Source: Oceanirhabdus seepicola
Lineage (GTDB): Bacteria > Bacillota > Clostridia > Clostridiales > Clostridiaceae
Direction: 5' to 3'
DNA length: 64,000 nt
Assembly (NCBI RefSeq): GCF_023684385.1
Contig: NZ_JAGSOJ010000001.1
Coordinates: 124,001-188,000 of the forward strand
Part shown: in pieces, positions 52,289 to 60,996 of the stretch
Layout: each line of letters opens with the position of its first letter
Numbering within the stretch: the stretch's first letter is position 1
Made by a program: the position numbers and the translations under genes
Notes under the pieces: model-generated
Seen by the model: only the letters and a program-made list of their open reading frames with translations
Told to the model about the DNA's origin: nothing
The model's database searches: none

Positions 52289-53797
52289 ATGAAAATAGGA
52301 TTTGATCACAAGAAATATTTAGAAGAACAATCAAAGTTTATACTTGAAAGAGTAAATGATTACGACAAACTTTATTTGGAGTTTGGAGGAAAACTTTTAT
52401 GTGACTTACATGCAAAAAGAGTACTTCCAGGTTTCGATGAAAACGCAAAGATAAAGCTACTTCATAAGTTGAAAGAAAAGGTTGAGGTTGTTATTTGTGT
52501 TTATGCTGGAGATATCGAAAGAAACAAAATTCGTGGAGACTTTGGTATAACTTACGATATGGATGTTTTAAGAATAATTGACGAATTTAGATCATATGAG
52601 CTGGATGTTAATAGCGTTGTAATTACTAGATATGACAATCAGCCTGCAACAACAGTATTTATGAATAAATTAGAGCGAAGAGGTATTAAGGTTTATACTC
52701 ATCGTTCTACAAAGGGATATCCTACAGAAGTAGATGTTATTGTTAGTGAAGAAGGTTATGGAAAGAATCCATACATAGAAACTACAAAGCCAATAGTTGT
52801 AGTAACTGCTCCTGGTCCAGGAAGTGGTAAACTAGCTACTTGCTTAAGTCAGCTATATCATGAGAATAAGCGTGGAAGAGTGGCAGGATACTCTAAATTT
52901 GAAACTTTCCCTGTTTGGAATGTTCCACTAAAACACCCTTTAAATATTGCATATGAGTCTGCAACAGTTGATTTAAAGGATGTAAATATGATTGACTCTT
53001 TCCATATGGAGGCATACGATAAAGTTTCAGTAAATTATAATCGTGATATTGAAACATTCCCTGTGCTTAAGAGAATTATTGAAAAAATTACAGGAAAAGA
53101 ATCTGTTTATAAATCACCTACGGATATGGGTGTTAATCGTGTTGGATTCGGAATTGTTGATGATGAGGCGGTTAAAGAAGCTTCTAGACAAGAGATTATT
53201 AGAAGATATTTTAAAACAGGGGTGGAGTATAAAAAGGGTCTTGTTGATTTAGAAACTTTCCATAGAGCAAAGCTAATTATGGAAGAACTTAATCTTAAGG
53301 CTGAGGATCGCAAAGTAGTTATTCCAGCTAGAGAAAAAGCGTCCAAGTTGAAAGAGGAATTATGTAAAAATGAACACTGTACTGTTGTAGCTATTGAACT
53401 TGAGGATGGAACAATTTTGACTGGTAAAAACTCAAGCACAATGGATGCCGCAGCTGCTGTTATTATAAATGCTATTAAGCATGTTGCTAATATTGCAGAT
53501 GAGATTCATTTAATTTCACCAGTAATCCTTGAACCAATAATTAAATTAAAATCAGAAACATTTGGAAACAAGACTACAGCTTTAAATTGTGAAGAAATTT
53601 TAATTGCACTGAGCATTAGTGCAGCAACTAATCCTATGGCTCAATCAGTTATGGAAAAACTATCTATGCTTAAGGGCTGTCAGGCTCACTCTACAACTGT
53701 TTTAAGCACAAATGATGAGCAGACACTTAGAAAACTTGGTATCGATGTTACTTGTGATGCTGAGTATTCATCAAGTAGTTTATATTATAATAATTAA
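52289..53797 (+). CDS. DUF1846 (UPF0371) family protein
   Basis: A 502-residue cytosolic protein of the DUF1846 family. The conserved N-terminal [40 protein letters not shown] and the loop [26 protein letters not shown] (a P-loop-like glycine-rich segment) are diagnostic, as is the later [12 protein letters not shown]. Structural relatives bind nucleotide-like ligands, but no activity is established. ATG 52289 has GAGG upstream; an ATG 21 bases earlier in frame does not. Confidence 0.9.
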   Translation: MKIGFDHKKYLEEQSKFILERVNDYDKLYLEFGGKLLCDLHAKRVLPGFDENAKIKLLHKLKEKVEVVICVYAGDIERNKIRGDFGITYDMDVLRIIDEFRSYELDVNSVVITRYDNQPATTVFMNKLERRGIKVYTHRSTKGYPTEVDVIVSEEGYGKNPYIETTKPIVVVTAPGPGSGKLATCLSQLYHENKRGRVAGYSKFETFPVWNVPLKHPLNIAYESATVDLKDVNMIDSFHMEAYDKVSVNYNRDIETFPVLKRIIEKITGKESVYKSPTDMGVNRVGFGIVDDEAVKEASRQEIIRRYFKTGVEYKKGLVDLETFHRAKLIMEELNLKAEDRKVVIPAREKASKLKEELCKNEHCTVVAIELEDGTILTGKNSSTMDAAAAVIINAIKHVANIADEIHLISPVILEPIIKLKSETFGNKTTALNCEEILIALSISAATNPMAQSVMEKLSMLKGCQAHSTTVLSTNDEQTLRKLGIDVTCDAEYSSSSLYYNN

Positions 53798-53827
53798 TAT
53801 AGATAGACGTTTTCTATACTTAAAATA

Positions 53828-53875
53828 AGGTGTAGTTTTCTATAAGAATTAAGAAACTTATAGAAGACTACACCT
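53828..53875. terminator. bidirectional terminator between DUF1846 and the sugar ABC operon
   Basis: A 19-bp stem (53828-53846 with 53857-53875) has one G-T position and a 10-base loop. ATTTTATTT follows on the plus strand, TTATTTTAAG on the minus strand. Confidence 0.8.
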
Positions 53876-53915
53876 ATTTTATTTAGACTAAATCAGAAAC
53901 ACTTTTCCTAGCTCA

Positions 53916-54737
53916 TTACTTTATAGACCCTTGTGCAATACCCTTAACAATGTGTTTTTGGGCAAAGAAGTAAAATACTATAATAGGAATCATGGCTATA
54001 ACAAGTCCAGCTAATGCTAAATGCCATTTTTTTGAGTACTGTCCAAAAAAGTAAAACATTTTAAGTGGTATTGTATGCCATCTGGTTTCATTTATAACAA
54101 GCTGTGGAAGTAAGAAGTCATTCCATATCCACATAGTATTCAATATTGAAACTGTTACTGTTATGGGCTTTAACAGTGGAAAAACCACATACCAAAAAAC
54201 CTGAAATTTATTGCACCCATCTATTACTGCAGCCTCTTCTATTTCCATTGGTATTCCTTTAATAAATCCATGGTACAGAATTATTGATAGGCTAGTACCA
54301 AAACCTAGATACATAAAAATTAATCCTACTGGATTTAAGAGGTGTGCACTACCCATAATTTTTATTAATGGAAGCATAACAGCCTGAAATGGTACAAGCA
54401 TAGCAGCCGCAAATAAAAAGAATAAAAATGTACTAAACTTGCTCTTTGTTCTAACAAGCATCCATCCTGCCATAGATGTAAAAATCACTATTATTATAAC
54501 ACTGATAACTGTAATCAATAGTGAATTGATACATGAGTGAATAAAATCCAATTGAACAAAGGCTTCACCATAATTCTTCAATGTAGCAAATTTTCCAGGT
54601 AGCCCAACAACATTGGTAAATATACCTCTTTGAGTTTTAAAAGAATTAGTTAACACTAAATAAAAGGGAGATATGAATATTATCCCAACAATTATACTTA
54701 TTATGATTGTTAAAATTTTTCCAATTCTTTTTTTCAC
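53916..54737 (-). CDS. carbohydrate ABC importer permease, MalG type
   Basis: A 273-residue permease with six transmembrane helices. The EAA loop motif for ATPase contact is EEAAVIDGCNKFQVFWYVVFPLLKP near residue 160. FPLLKPITVTVSILNTMWIWNDFLLP is typical of MalG/AraQ proteins. The start is GTG, overlapping the MalF-type gene's stop by one base, so they are coupled. It forms a sugar importer with the next permease and the lipoprotein; no ATPase gene is in the operon. Confidence 0.92.
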   Translation of the reverse strand: MKKRIGKILTIIISIIVGIIFISPFYLVLTNSFKTQRGIFTNVVGLPGKFATLKNYGEAFVQLDFIHSCINSLLITVISVIIIVIFTSMAGWMLVRTKSKFSTFLFFLFAAAMLVPFQAVMLPLIKIMGSAHLLNPVGLIFMYLGFGTSLSIILYHGFIKGIPMEIEEAAVIDGCNKFQVFWYVVFPLLKPITVTVSILNTMWIWNDFLLPQLVINETRWHTIPLKMFYFFGQYSKKWHLALAGLVIAMIPIIVFYFFAQKHIVKGIAQGSIK

Positions 54738-55603
54738 TACAGTTCAACCTCCCTTTTCTTACTGAAATACAACTGTGTTAATGTAATTGCAGCGATTGTA
54801 ATAAGGAATATAACTGCCTTGGCCTGAGCTAACCCAAAGCTATTAAATTTAAAAGCTGTATTATATATGTTCATAGCAAGCATTTGTGTAGAATTATAAG
54901 GCCCACCTGCTGTTAAAGATAGGTTCTGATCATAGAGCTTAAATGCATTAGATAATGTTAGAAATATACCAACTGTAAACGCTGGTGCAACTAATGGTAT
55001 TGTAATATTTTTGAGTTTCTGCATACTTCCTGCCCCATCTATTTCTGCTGCTTCAATAAGCGACTTAGGTATATTTTGAAGTGCTGCTATATATATAACC
55101 ATCATATATCCTGCCATCTGCCATGACATCAAAATAACAAGTCCCCAAAATCCTGTGGATGTATCAGAAAGCCATCCTCTTAAAAAATCTATTCCAAGTG
55201 CTGCACCTATAAAATCAAATCCCTTAGTAAATATAAATTGCCAAATAAATCCTAAAATAAGTCCACCTATTAAATTAGGCATAAAGAAAATACTTCTTAA
55301 CACATTGCTCATCTTTAATCCTCTTGTTACTAACAATGCAAGTAAAAATCCAATTAAGTTTATACTAATAACTGACACAATTGCAAATTTTGCAGTAAAC
55401 AAAAATATTCTTAAAAATTCTTTATCTTCTTTAAAAACTTCAATGTAGTTCTTAAAACCTATCCAATCAACATTATTACTTATTCCATTCCATGAAGTAA
55501 ATGAATAATATATTCCCATAAACATCGGAATAATAACAACCACTAAAAATGCAAAAAGTGCAGGTCCAACAAATAAACAGAACCAACCCCATGATTTTTT
55601 CAT
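54737..55603 (-). CDS. carbohydrate ABC importer permease, MalF type
   Basis: A 288-residue permease with six helices and the EAA motif IEAAEIDGAGSMQKLKNITIPLVAPAF. The pair VGPALFAFLVVVIIPMFMGIYYSF at the N-terminus and LFLTLSNAFKLYDQNLSLTAGGPYNSTQMLAMNIYN near the end are family landmarks. ATG 55603 has GGGGG close by; the frame starting at 55615 lacks one. It lies 128 bases after the solute-binding gene. Confidence 0.9.
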   Translation of the reverse strand: MKKSWGWFCLFVGPALFAFLVVVIIPMFMGIYYSFTSWNGISNNVDWIGFKNYIEVFKEDKEFLRIFLFTAKFAIVSVISINLIGFLLALLVTRGLKMSNVLRSIFFMPNLIGGLILGFIWQFIFTKGFDFIGAALGIDFLRGWLSDTSTGFWGLVILMSWQMAGYMMVIYIAALQNIPKSLIEAAEIDGAGSMQKLKNITIPLVAPAFTVGIFLTLSNAFKLYDQNLSLTAGGPYNSTQMLAMNIYNTAFKFNSFGLAQAKAVIFLITIAAITLTQLYFSKKREVEL

Positions 55604-55626
55604 AATATCCCCCAACCTTCTTTATC

Positions 55627-55735
55627 TAATTCACAGTGCACAGTGGATATTTAATGAAAGAAAAAAGAAGAAAGAAGAAATTAGGTTATCAATTCTCTCT
55701 CTTCTATTTTCTCTTTTCTCTATTCCCTGCGCAGC
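55627..55735. repeat. purine/pyrimidine-strand palindrome in the sugar operon
   Basis: A 25-base all-purine tract (55656-55680, GAAAGAAAAAAGAAG...) is followed after a dozen bases by a long pyrimidine tract (about 55693-55728, CTCTCTCTTCTATTTTC...), which can pair with it loosely. It lies between the binding protein and MalF-type gene and is preceded by CACAGTGCACAGTGG. It may adjust expression between the two genes or be a dispersed repeat. Confidence 0.4.
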
Positions 55736-55742
55736 TCTTATC

Positions 55743-57053
55743 TTATCTCATCTTTTCCCATTGTTCTTGTGAATCTTTCACAACTTCTTCCCATGTATAT
55801 TCACCAGCATAATATTTTTGAATGTTAGCACCTAATACATCCTGTCCCCATCCTGTTGGGTAACCCATAAATACCCATGGAGTAGTTTTTCCTGCTTCAG
55901 CATATCTCTTTATTGCTATACCTAATGAATCTTGAGGTGAAAGTTTTTCATACCCTTTTAGAGGTGGAATAAAGTAAAACTTGTTTACTATATAGTCCTT
56001 ACCTTTTTCAGAAGTATACAACCAATTTAAGAAATCTTTAGCAGCAGCCTTAACTTCTTCATCACAATTCTTATTGACAGCCCAATGCATAGGAACGCCA
56101 ACTGGTATGCAGTCTTCTTTTCCTCCAACTATAGGCATAGGTAATATATCTAAATTTTCTGCTACATTTTCATCAATCTCTTTTACACCATTATAAACCC
56201 AGTTACCTTGCTGAATAATAGCTACTCTTTCAACAGCAATACCTTGATCAACTTGTGTTGAGTAGTCAACAGCATTTAATTTTTGTTTGCCATTTTTATA
56301 TAGCGAATAATCTGCTTGAAGGTCAATTATTTTCTTTAAAGCTTCACTATTTTTAAATTCTACTTCTTTTGCGTTAAATGTTTCTATACTATTTGAAAAT
56401 TCTTGGCCAAAAGCTGCATTAGAAGTATGAAGTCCTGTTACCCAAGTTTCCTTAGCTGCATAGCTAAATACTGCTTCTAAATTAGGAAACTGACCTTTCA
56501 ATTCTCCATTTTTAATCTTTTCATCTAATGTCTTAACAGCTGCTTCTAGTGAGTTAAAATCTTTAATTTTTGCTGCGTCTATTCCGGCTGCTTCAAATAT
56601 TTCCTTATTATAAATAAATCCATAGCCTTCTATATTGAATGGAAGAGCATATACCTTCCCCTCTGAAGTTGCTCCTGATAACATTCCATCAAGCGCTAAG
56701 TCAACCCATGGCTCATTAGATAAATCCTCAAGCTTACTCATCCAATCCTCAACATCTTGTGGTCCACCAATATTGAAGATTGTTGGTTCACTACCAGATT
56801 GAAATTTTGCCTTTAAGGCAGCACCATAGTCATCTCCACCACCAACTGTTTGAAGATTAATCTTAACATTTGGATGTTCCTTCATGTAATCATTAATTGC
56901 TGATTCAAGTTCTTTTGCAATTTCTACTTTGAATTGAAAAATGTTCACCTCTACATTACTGGCCTTCTTATTTCCCCCACAGCCAGTTAAAACTAATACA
57001 ACAGTAAAAATTAACATTACTAAAAGCGATATAACTTTTTTGGTTTTTAACAT
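55743..57053 (-). CDS. sugar-binding lipoprotein of the ABC importer
   Basis: A 436-residue extracellular solute-binding protein, family 1. The lipobox VLTGC places the lipid on Cys25. The mature domain has the family pattern: VNIFQFKVEIAKELESAINDYMKEHPNVKINLQTVGGGDDYGAALKAKFQSG, YALPFNIEGYGFIYNKEIFEAAGID, and GVPMHWAVNKNCD. It would deliver an oligosaccharide or sugar to the two downstream permeases. No hydrolase gene is adjacent, so the sugar is unknown. A cre-like site and a palindrome lie upstream. Confidence 0.9.
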   Translation of the reverse strand: MLKTKKVISLLVMLIFTVVLVLTGCGGNKKASNVEVNIFQFKVEIAKELESAINDYMKEHPNVKINLQTVGGGDDYGAALKAKFQSGSEPTIFNIGGPQDVEDWMSKLEDLSNEPWVDLALDGMLSGATSEGKVYALPFNIEGYGFIYNKEIFEAAGIDAAKIKDFNSLEAAVKTLDEKIKNGELKGQFPNLEAVFSYAAKETWVTGLHTSNAAFGQEFSNSIETFNAKEVEFKNSEALKKIIDLQADYSLYKNGKQKLNAVDYSTQVDQGIAVERVAIIQQGNWVYNGVKEIDENVAENLDILPMPIVGGKEDCIPVGVPMHWAVNKNCDEEVKAAAKDFLNWLYTSEKGKDYIVNKFYFIPPLKGYEKLSPQDSLGIAIKRYAEAGKTTPWVFMGYPTGWGQDVLGANIQKYYAGEYTWEEVVKDSQEQWEKMR

Positions 57054-57155
57054 ACATAATTCCCCCTTGTATTGATGAATATTTATTGATATTTAAGTTA
57101 GAAAATAATTTAGTTTTATGATATGAAATCTCCATTGCTATCTACCTTGTACTAT

Positions 57156-57195
57156 GAAGTTAACTTCTCTTATGAAGTAGTTTATCTATAGTCAA
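57156..57195 (-). promoter_or_regulatory. weak promoter and 12-bp palindrome before the sugar operon
   Basis: On the minus strand TTGACT (57190-57195) with a weak -10 region about 17 bases on precedes the lipoprotein gene by about 110 bases. The perfect palindrome GAAGTTAACTTC (57156-57167) overlaps or just follows the -10 region and is a candidate operator for a specific repressor not found in this window. Confidence 0.4.
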
Positions 57196-57246
57196 TGTAG
57201 TTCACATTAATATAATATTCTCCAATATCTATTTTTAGAATAACTT

Positions 57247-57262
57247 TTGCAAACGGTTTCAT
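57247..57262. promoter_or_regulatory. cre-like catabolite control site
   Basis: TTGCAAACGGTTTCAT fits the CcpA consensus WTGNAANCGNWWNCAW at every position. It lies about 190 bases before the sugar-binding lipoprotein start, upstream of its candidate promoter, and about 120 bases before the divergent tlp gene. Control by CcpA (or a LacI-type sugar regulator) of the sugar operon is the natural reading. Confidence 0.65.
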
Positions 57263-57283
57263 AAATTTTTATCTCTTTATTTT

Positions 57284-57313
57284 TGAATAACAAATATTGT
57301 TCTAGCCATAATA
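57284..57313 (+). promoter_or_regulatory. sigma-G-like promoter of tlp (second copy)
   Basis: TGAATA (57284-57289), 17 bases, CATAATA (57307-57313), matching the forespore sigma-G consensus closely. The following leader GGTGTTTRTATAT is shared with the first tlp copy. Confidence 0.65.
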
Positions 57314-57380
57314 ATATAGACGGTGTTTGTATATACTAATTTACACTTAAAATATTAATTGCACAAAGGAGAGAAAAATT

Positions 57381-57608
57381 ATGAAACCAAAAAAAGATGA
57401 CAGAAGCGATAATGTAGATAAAATTCAGTATAATATTGATATGACTATACAAAACTATCGTAAAGCTGAAGAAATGATTGAAATTACAGATGACGAGAAA
57501 ACAAAAGAAGCATTAGAAGCAAAAAATGATAGAAGGTTAGAATCTCTTGCTAATATGAGAAAAGAAATTAAAGATGAAGCAAAAGCTAAACAGAACGGAT
57601 ATAAATAA
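57381..57608 (+). CDS. tlp: small acid-soluble spore protein Tlp (second copy)
   Basis: A 75-residue Tlp protein and paralogue of the gene at 46519. It is closer to the Bacillus family form than the first copy: it starts KPKKDDRSDNVDKIQYNIDMTIQNYRKAEEMI and ends AKQNGYK, matching the typical DDRSDNVEKL and RQNGY motifs. A clear sigma-G promoter, AAAGGAGAG and a shared leader suggest forespore expression. Two Tlp paralogues 11 kb apart with identical promoter layout point to a duplication. Confidence 0.9.
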   Translation: MKPKKDDRSDNVDKIQYNIDMTIQNYRKAEEMIEITDDEKTKEALEAKNDRRLESLANMRKEIKDEAKAKQNGYK

Positions 57609-57811
57609 GTGCTCTTAACATCTTGTATTAGTTATGAAATATAGAATAGCATTACTAAAGGTGGTATTTCCAACAGAAAATACTGCCTTTAGTTGTTTCG
57701 TTTTGTATCCCGCTAAGAGTGAACAATTAGTAAGCGATTTGTTCACTTTCTTGACTTATTGGATTTCTTATGTTATATTAAGTATCTAATCAAAACTTAT
57801 AGAATTAATGA

Positions 57812-57887
<76 letters not shown>

Positions 57888-57888
57888 T

Positions 57889-57920
57889 AGAAACTCCTAT
57901 ACTTATGTATAGGAGTTTCT
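57889..57920 (+). terminator. terminator after the tRNA
   Basis: AGAAACTCCTATAC (57889-57902) pairs perfectly with 57907-57920 around TTAT. Only a short TTCTTAC tail follows, so it may mainly define the tRNA precursor end. Confidence 0.65.
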
Positions 57921-57984
57921 TACTAATAATAAAAAGCTAGAATAAAACGGAAGACAAATAAGATTATTTGTTATGGAGGTAAAA

Positions 57985-58641
57985 ATGGCTAGAAATCAAA
58001 GTGTTAAAGGAAATTTTAATTATAATAATATAGAGAAAAAAAATAAAAACTTTATGTATAAAAATCTTCATAGAAGCAATTGCTACAATAGCGATTTTTC
58101 AAATTCAAATTTTGATTATGTAAGTTTTAGAGGTGCACATTTCAAGTCATGTACTTTTTTGGGGTGTACTTTTAGATGGGCAGAATTTATTGGAACAAAT
58201 TTAAAAGGTAGTATTTTTAAAAAAGCTAAATTTGAAAATACTATATTTGACTCCGTAAATCTAGATGGAGTTGATTTCAAAGATGCGGAATTTAAAAATA
58301 CTATATTTTTATCCACTGATACATCGAAAGCTAAAAATTTAAATTTAAAAGATTCAAACATTAGAATTTTTGATGAAATGCCACAATTAGAAATTAGCGC
58401 AGAACTAGAAATGGCTGTTAAAAATATAATGAAAAATGACTATGTAAAAAAGGCAAGAATCTTTGATACAAAGGACGGGAATATAAACGTATTAAACTTA
58501 ATGATCTTATTAGATAACTTTGATGAGTCAACGTTAATCAAAGGATTAAATATCATTAAAGTTGAACTTGATAGAGCTTTTTACACATTAAGTTATATAA
58601 TCAAGTTACTTAAAAATTACAAAATAGATGGAAATATTTAA
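57985..58641 (+). CDS. pentapeptide-repeat protein
   Basis: A 218-residue protein. Residues about 25-110 show imperfect A(D/N)LxX pentapeptide repeats (SDFSNSNFDYVSFRGAHF, FLGCTFRWAEFIGTNLKGSIF, FDSVNLDGVDFKDAEF) that build a right-handed quadrilateral beta helix. The C-terminal 90 residues are helical and not part of it (EISAELEMAVKNIMKNDYVK...). ATG 57985 follows GGAGG at five bases; an ATG at 57973 overlaps that site. Some family members protect gyrase from quinolones but most are uncharacterised. Confidence 0.85.
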   Translation: MARNQSVKGNFNYNNIEKKNKNFMYKNLHRSNCYNSDFSNSNFDYVSFRGAHFKSCTFLGCTFRWAEFIGTNLKGSIFKKAKFENTIFDSVNLDGVDFKDAEFKNTIFLSTDTSKAKNLNLKDSNIRIFDEMPQLEISAELEMAVKNIMKNDYVKKARIFDTKDGNINVLNLMILLDNFDESTLIKGLNIIKVELDRAFYTLSYIIKLLKNYKIDGNI

Positions 58642-58658
58642 TTCACTTTTAAAGATAT

Positions 58659-58694
58659 AAAAAATATCATGAGAAGCTTCTCATGATATTTTTT
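58659..58694. terminator. bidirectional terminator after the pentapeptide gene
   Basis: A perfect 18-bp palindrome centred on GAGAAG/CTTCTC (58659-58676 with 58677-58694) has A and T runs on its outer sides. It serves this gene and the convergent helicase. Confidence 0.85.
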
Positions 58695-58695
58695 T

Positions 58696-59940
58696 CTATT
58701 TTGTTGAATTATTTCTTCTTCTATTAGAATTACGATTTTGACCATATTTTTTAGTAGAAGTATTTTTAGTAGGTTTCTTGTTTACTATTGGGGTATCACT
58801 AGCAATTTGTTTGTAAGGATGATCTTCAATTACTGGTATTGTCTTTCGGATAAGTTTTTCAATAGACTTAAGGTACGCCTTTTCTTCCACATCACAGAAG
58901 GCGATTGCAGACCCTTCAAATCCCGCCCTTCCAGTACGCCCAATTCTATGAACATAAGTTTCAGGGACTTCAGGTAAGTCAAAATTAATTACGTGTGATA
59001 ATTCATTCACATCAATACCTCTTGCTGCTATATCCGTTGCTACCAAGACTCTTATTTTCCCTTCCTTAAAATTACTTAAGGCACGTTGTCTTGCATTCTG
59101 TGATTTATTACCATGAATAGCTTCAGCCTCTATTCCTACTTTAACAAGATCCTTTGTAATTGCATTTGCTCCACGTTTTGTTCTTGAAAACACCAAAACA
59201 GAATCTATAGACTCGTCCTTCAATAGATGCTTAAGTAAAGATTTCTTTTGTTTTTTACCAACAAAATATAACTCTTGTTTAATGATATCTACTGTAGATG
59301 AAACAGGAGTAACTTCAACTTTCTCTGGGTTTTTCACAATAGAATTTACTAGCTTTAAAATCGCTGGTGGCATAGTTGCAGAGAATAGCATGTTTTGCCT
59401 AACTTTTGGTAGCTGTGCTATTATTCTTTTTACATCATGAATCATTCCCATATCCAGCATACGATCTGCCTCATCAAGCACAAAATATTCTACGTTACGT
59501 AAGTCAATATATTTCTGATTAAATAGGTCAAGCATTCTTCCTGGAGTTGCAACTAGTATATCCACTCCTGCTTTAAGTGCATTTGTTTGAGGTCTTTGTG
59601 AAACCCCACCAAAAATAACTATATTTTTAAGGTCTGTATATTTACCATAAGCTGTAAAGCTTTCTCCTATCTGAATAGCTAATTCCCTAGTAGGAGCTAA
59701 TATCAATGCTCTAATAGGTTTAGGCCCTTTTTTAACTCTTTTCTCATTATAAAGATTTTGTAATACCGGAATAGCAAAAGCCGCTGTTTTTCCAGTACCA
59801 GTCTGCGCACAACCAACAAAATCCTTTTTGTTTAGTAAAGTTGGAATAGACTTTTCTTGTATTGGAGTAGCTTTTGTATATCCTTGTTCTTTTAAAGCCC
59901 TCTGAATAGGGTCGATTATATCTAAATTCTCAAATAACAT
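58696..59940 (-). CDS. DEAD-box RNA helicase
   Basis: A 414-residue ATP-dependent RNA helicase (RhlE/CshA-like). All motifs are present: Q motif ATPIQEKSIP, I AQTGTGKTAAF, Ia PTRELAIQ, Ib TPGR, II DEAD, III SAT, IV VLVFSRT, V ATDIAARGID and VI HRIGRTGRAG. The last 40 residues are basic and Asn/Arg rich, an RNA-binding tail. Such helicases remodel rRNA and mRNA and are often cold-inducible. The 245-base upstream gap has a small hairpin (TATGTTTT/AAAACATA near 59981) and may be a long regulated leader. Confidence 0.93.
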   Translation of the reverse strand: MLFENLDIIDPIQRALKEQGYTKATPIQEKSIPTLLNKKDFVGCAQTGTGKTAAFAIPVLQNLYNEKRVKKGPKPIRALILAPTRELAIQIGESFTAYGKYTDLKNIVIFGGVSQRPQTNALKAGVDILVATPGRMLDLFNQKYIDLRNVEYFVLDEADRMLDMGMIHDVKRIIAQLPKVRQNMLFSATMPPAILKLVNSIVKNPEKVEVTPVSSTVDIIKQELYFVGKKQKKSLLKHLLKDESIDSVLVFSRTKRGANAITKDLVKVGIEAEAIHGNKSQNARQRALSNFKEGKIRVLVATDIAARGIDVNELSHVINFDLPEVPETYVHRIGRTGRAGFEGSAIAFCDVEEKAYLKSIEKLIRKTIPVIEDHPYKQIASDTPIVNKKPTKNTSTKKYGQNRNSNRRRNNSTK

Positions 59941-60186
59941 TTTTTCTCCTTTGTAATTCTAAATTTTAGTTTCTTCTTTATGTTTTACAAAAAACATAAC
60001 AAAAATCTTCCTTATGATAATATATTAAATGACAAACCCTAACATAGAAAGAATATCTGTCATAAGATATTATACAGTATTTTTGGATAAATAACACCAA
60101 TTGACATAATACACCAAACCTATAACGTCAAGTATTGAGCAATTATTATAATAAAATTTATTATATCCTTTCAGTTATTTTTCTAT

Positions 60187-60993
60187 CTATGAAACTTTTA
60201 ACTCATCAATAACCTTAAGAAGAATTTCTTCCGATGCCTCAATCCCCTTGTTTTTTGTTATAAACATATTTTCCTTCCTGCTGTCATCATAATCAAGAGC
60301 TAAACCATGACTTGGAATAAATCCCTTATGTGAATTATTCAACATAGGTAAATCTAAAAATGAATCACCCGCTGAAATAATCTTATCTTCCTTTTCTTTC
60401 TTCTTCAAAAATTCAAGTGGCAGCCACTTATTTATAAACTCAGGTATAATATGAATTTTTCTTGTCTGCAAATCTAATTTATAATTATACTTATGGCATA
60501 TTTTTTTTAATTCTACTATAAATTCATGTGGAAGTTCAGTGTTTAATCTTATCTTCCCATATACGAAGGTCTTATCACAGATTCTATAACTTAAGATAAC
60601 ATTTTTGGGTGTTACTTTTTCAATCTCTTTAAGGATATCTTCAGGAGAAATTATCTCTTTCATCCTCATTTCAATATATTTCTCCCAATAAGGCTCTAAT
60701 TTACGCTCACCATCATTTACGATTATCTTTGCTCCGTTTGCAACTATTGCATACTTTGGAATTATTTCAGCTTTAAATATATCAATTCGATTAAATTCCG
60801 CCTCAGTTCTTGTTGTAACTGGAACAAACAATGTAGATTCGTTAATATTTTTTAGCAATTGTATTGTCCTTTTAGATATATATGAAATTATTCTTCCTTC
60901 CTTCTTTTCAATTGGGATAAAATCGCTATTCTCCTCATTAATAAACCTAGTAGAGTATATCAATGTTCTATCTAAATCTGATGCAAATATCAT
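60187..60993 (-). CDS. HAD hydrolase of the Ter-associated operon
   Basis: A 268-residue HAD phosphatase. The nucleophile motif is DLDRTLIYS (residues about 6-14), followed by a cap domain, and the acidic motif GDSFLDLPML near residue 214 carries the magnesium ligands. The size and cap resemble the phosphatase found in tellurium-resistance-associated (Ter) gene clusters. It lies three bases after the StiP/PELOTA gene. In such clusters it is proposed to process a nucleotide-sugar-like metabolite, which I repeat as established proposal rather than a demonstrated reaction. Confidence 0.85.
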   Translation of the reverse strand: MIFASDLDRTLIYSTRFINEENSDFIPIEKKEGRIISYISKRTIQLLKNINESTLFVPVTTRTEAEFNRIDIFKAEIIPKYAIVANGAKIIVNDGERKLEPYWEKYIEMRMKEIISPEDILKEIEKVTPKNVILSYRICDKTFVYGKIRLNTELPHEFIVELKKICHKYNYKLDLQTRKIHIIPEFINKWLPLEFLKKKEKEDKIISAGDSFLDLPMLNNSHKGFIPSHGLALDYDDSRKENMFITKNKGIEASEEILLKVIDELKVS

Positions 60994-60996
60994 AGA

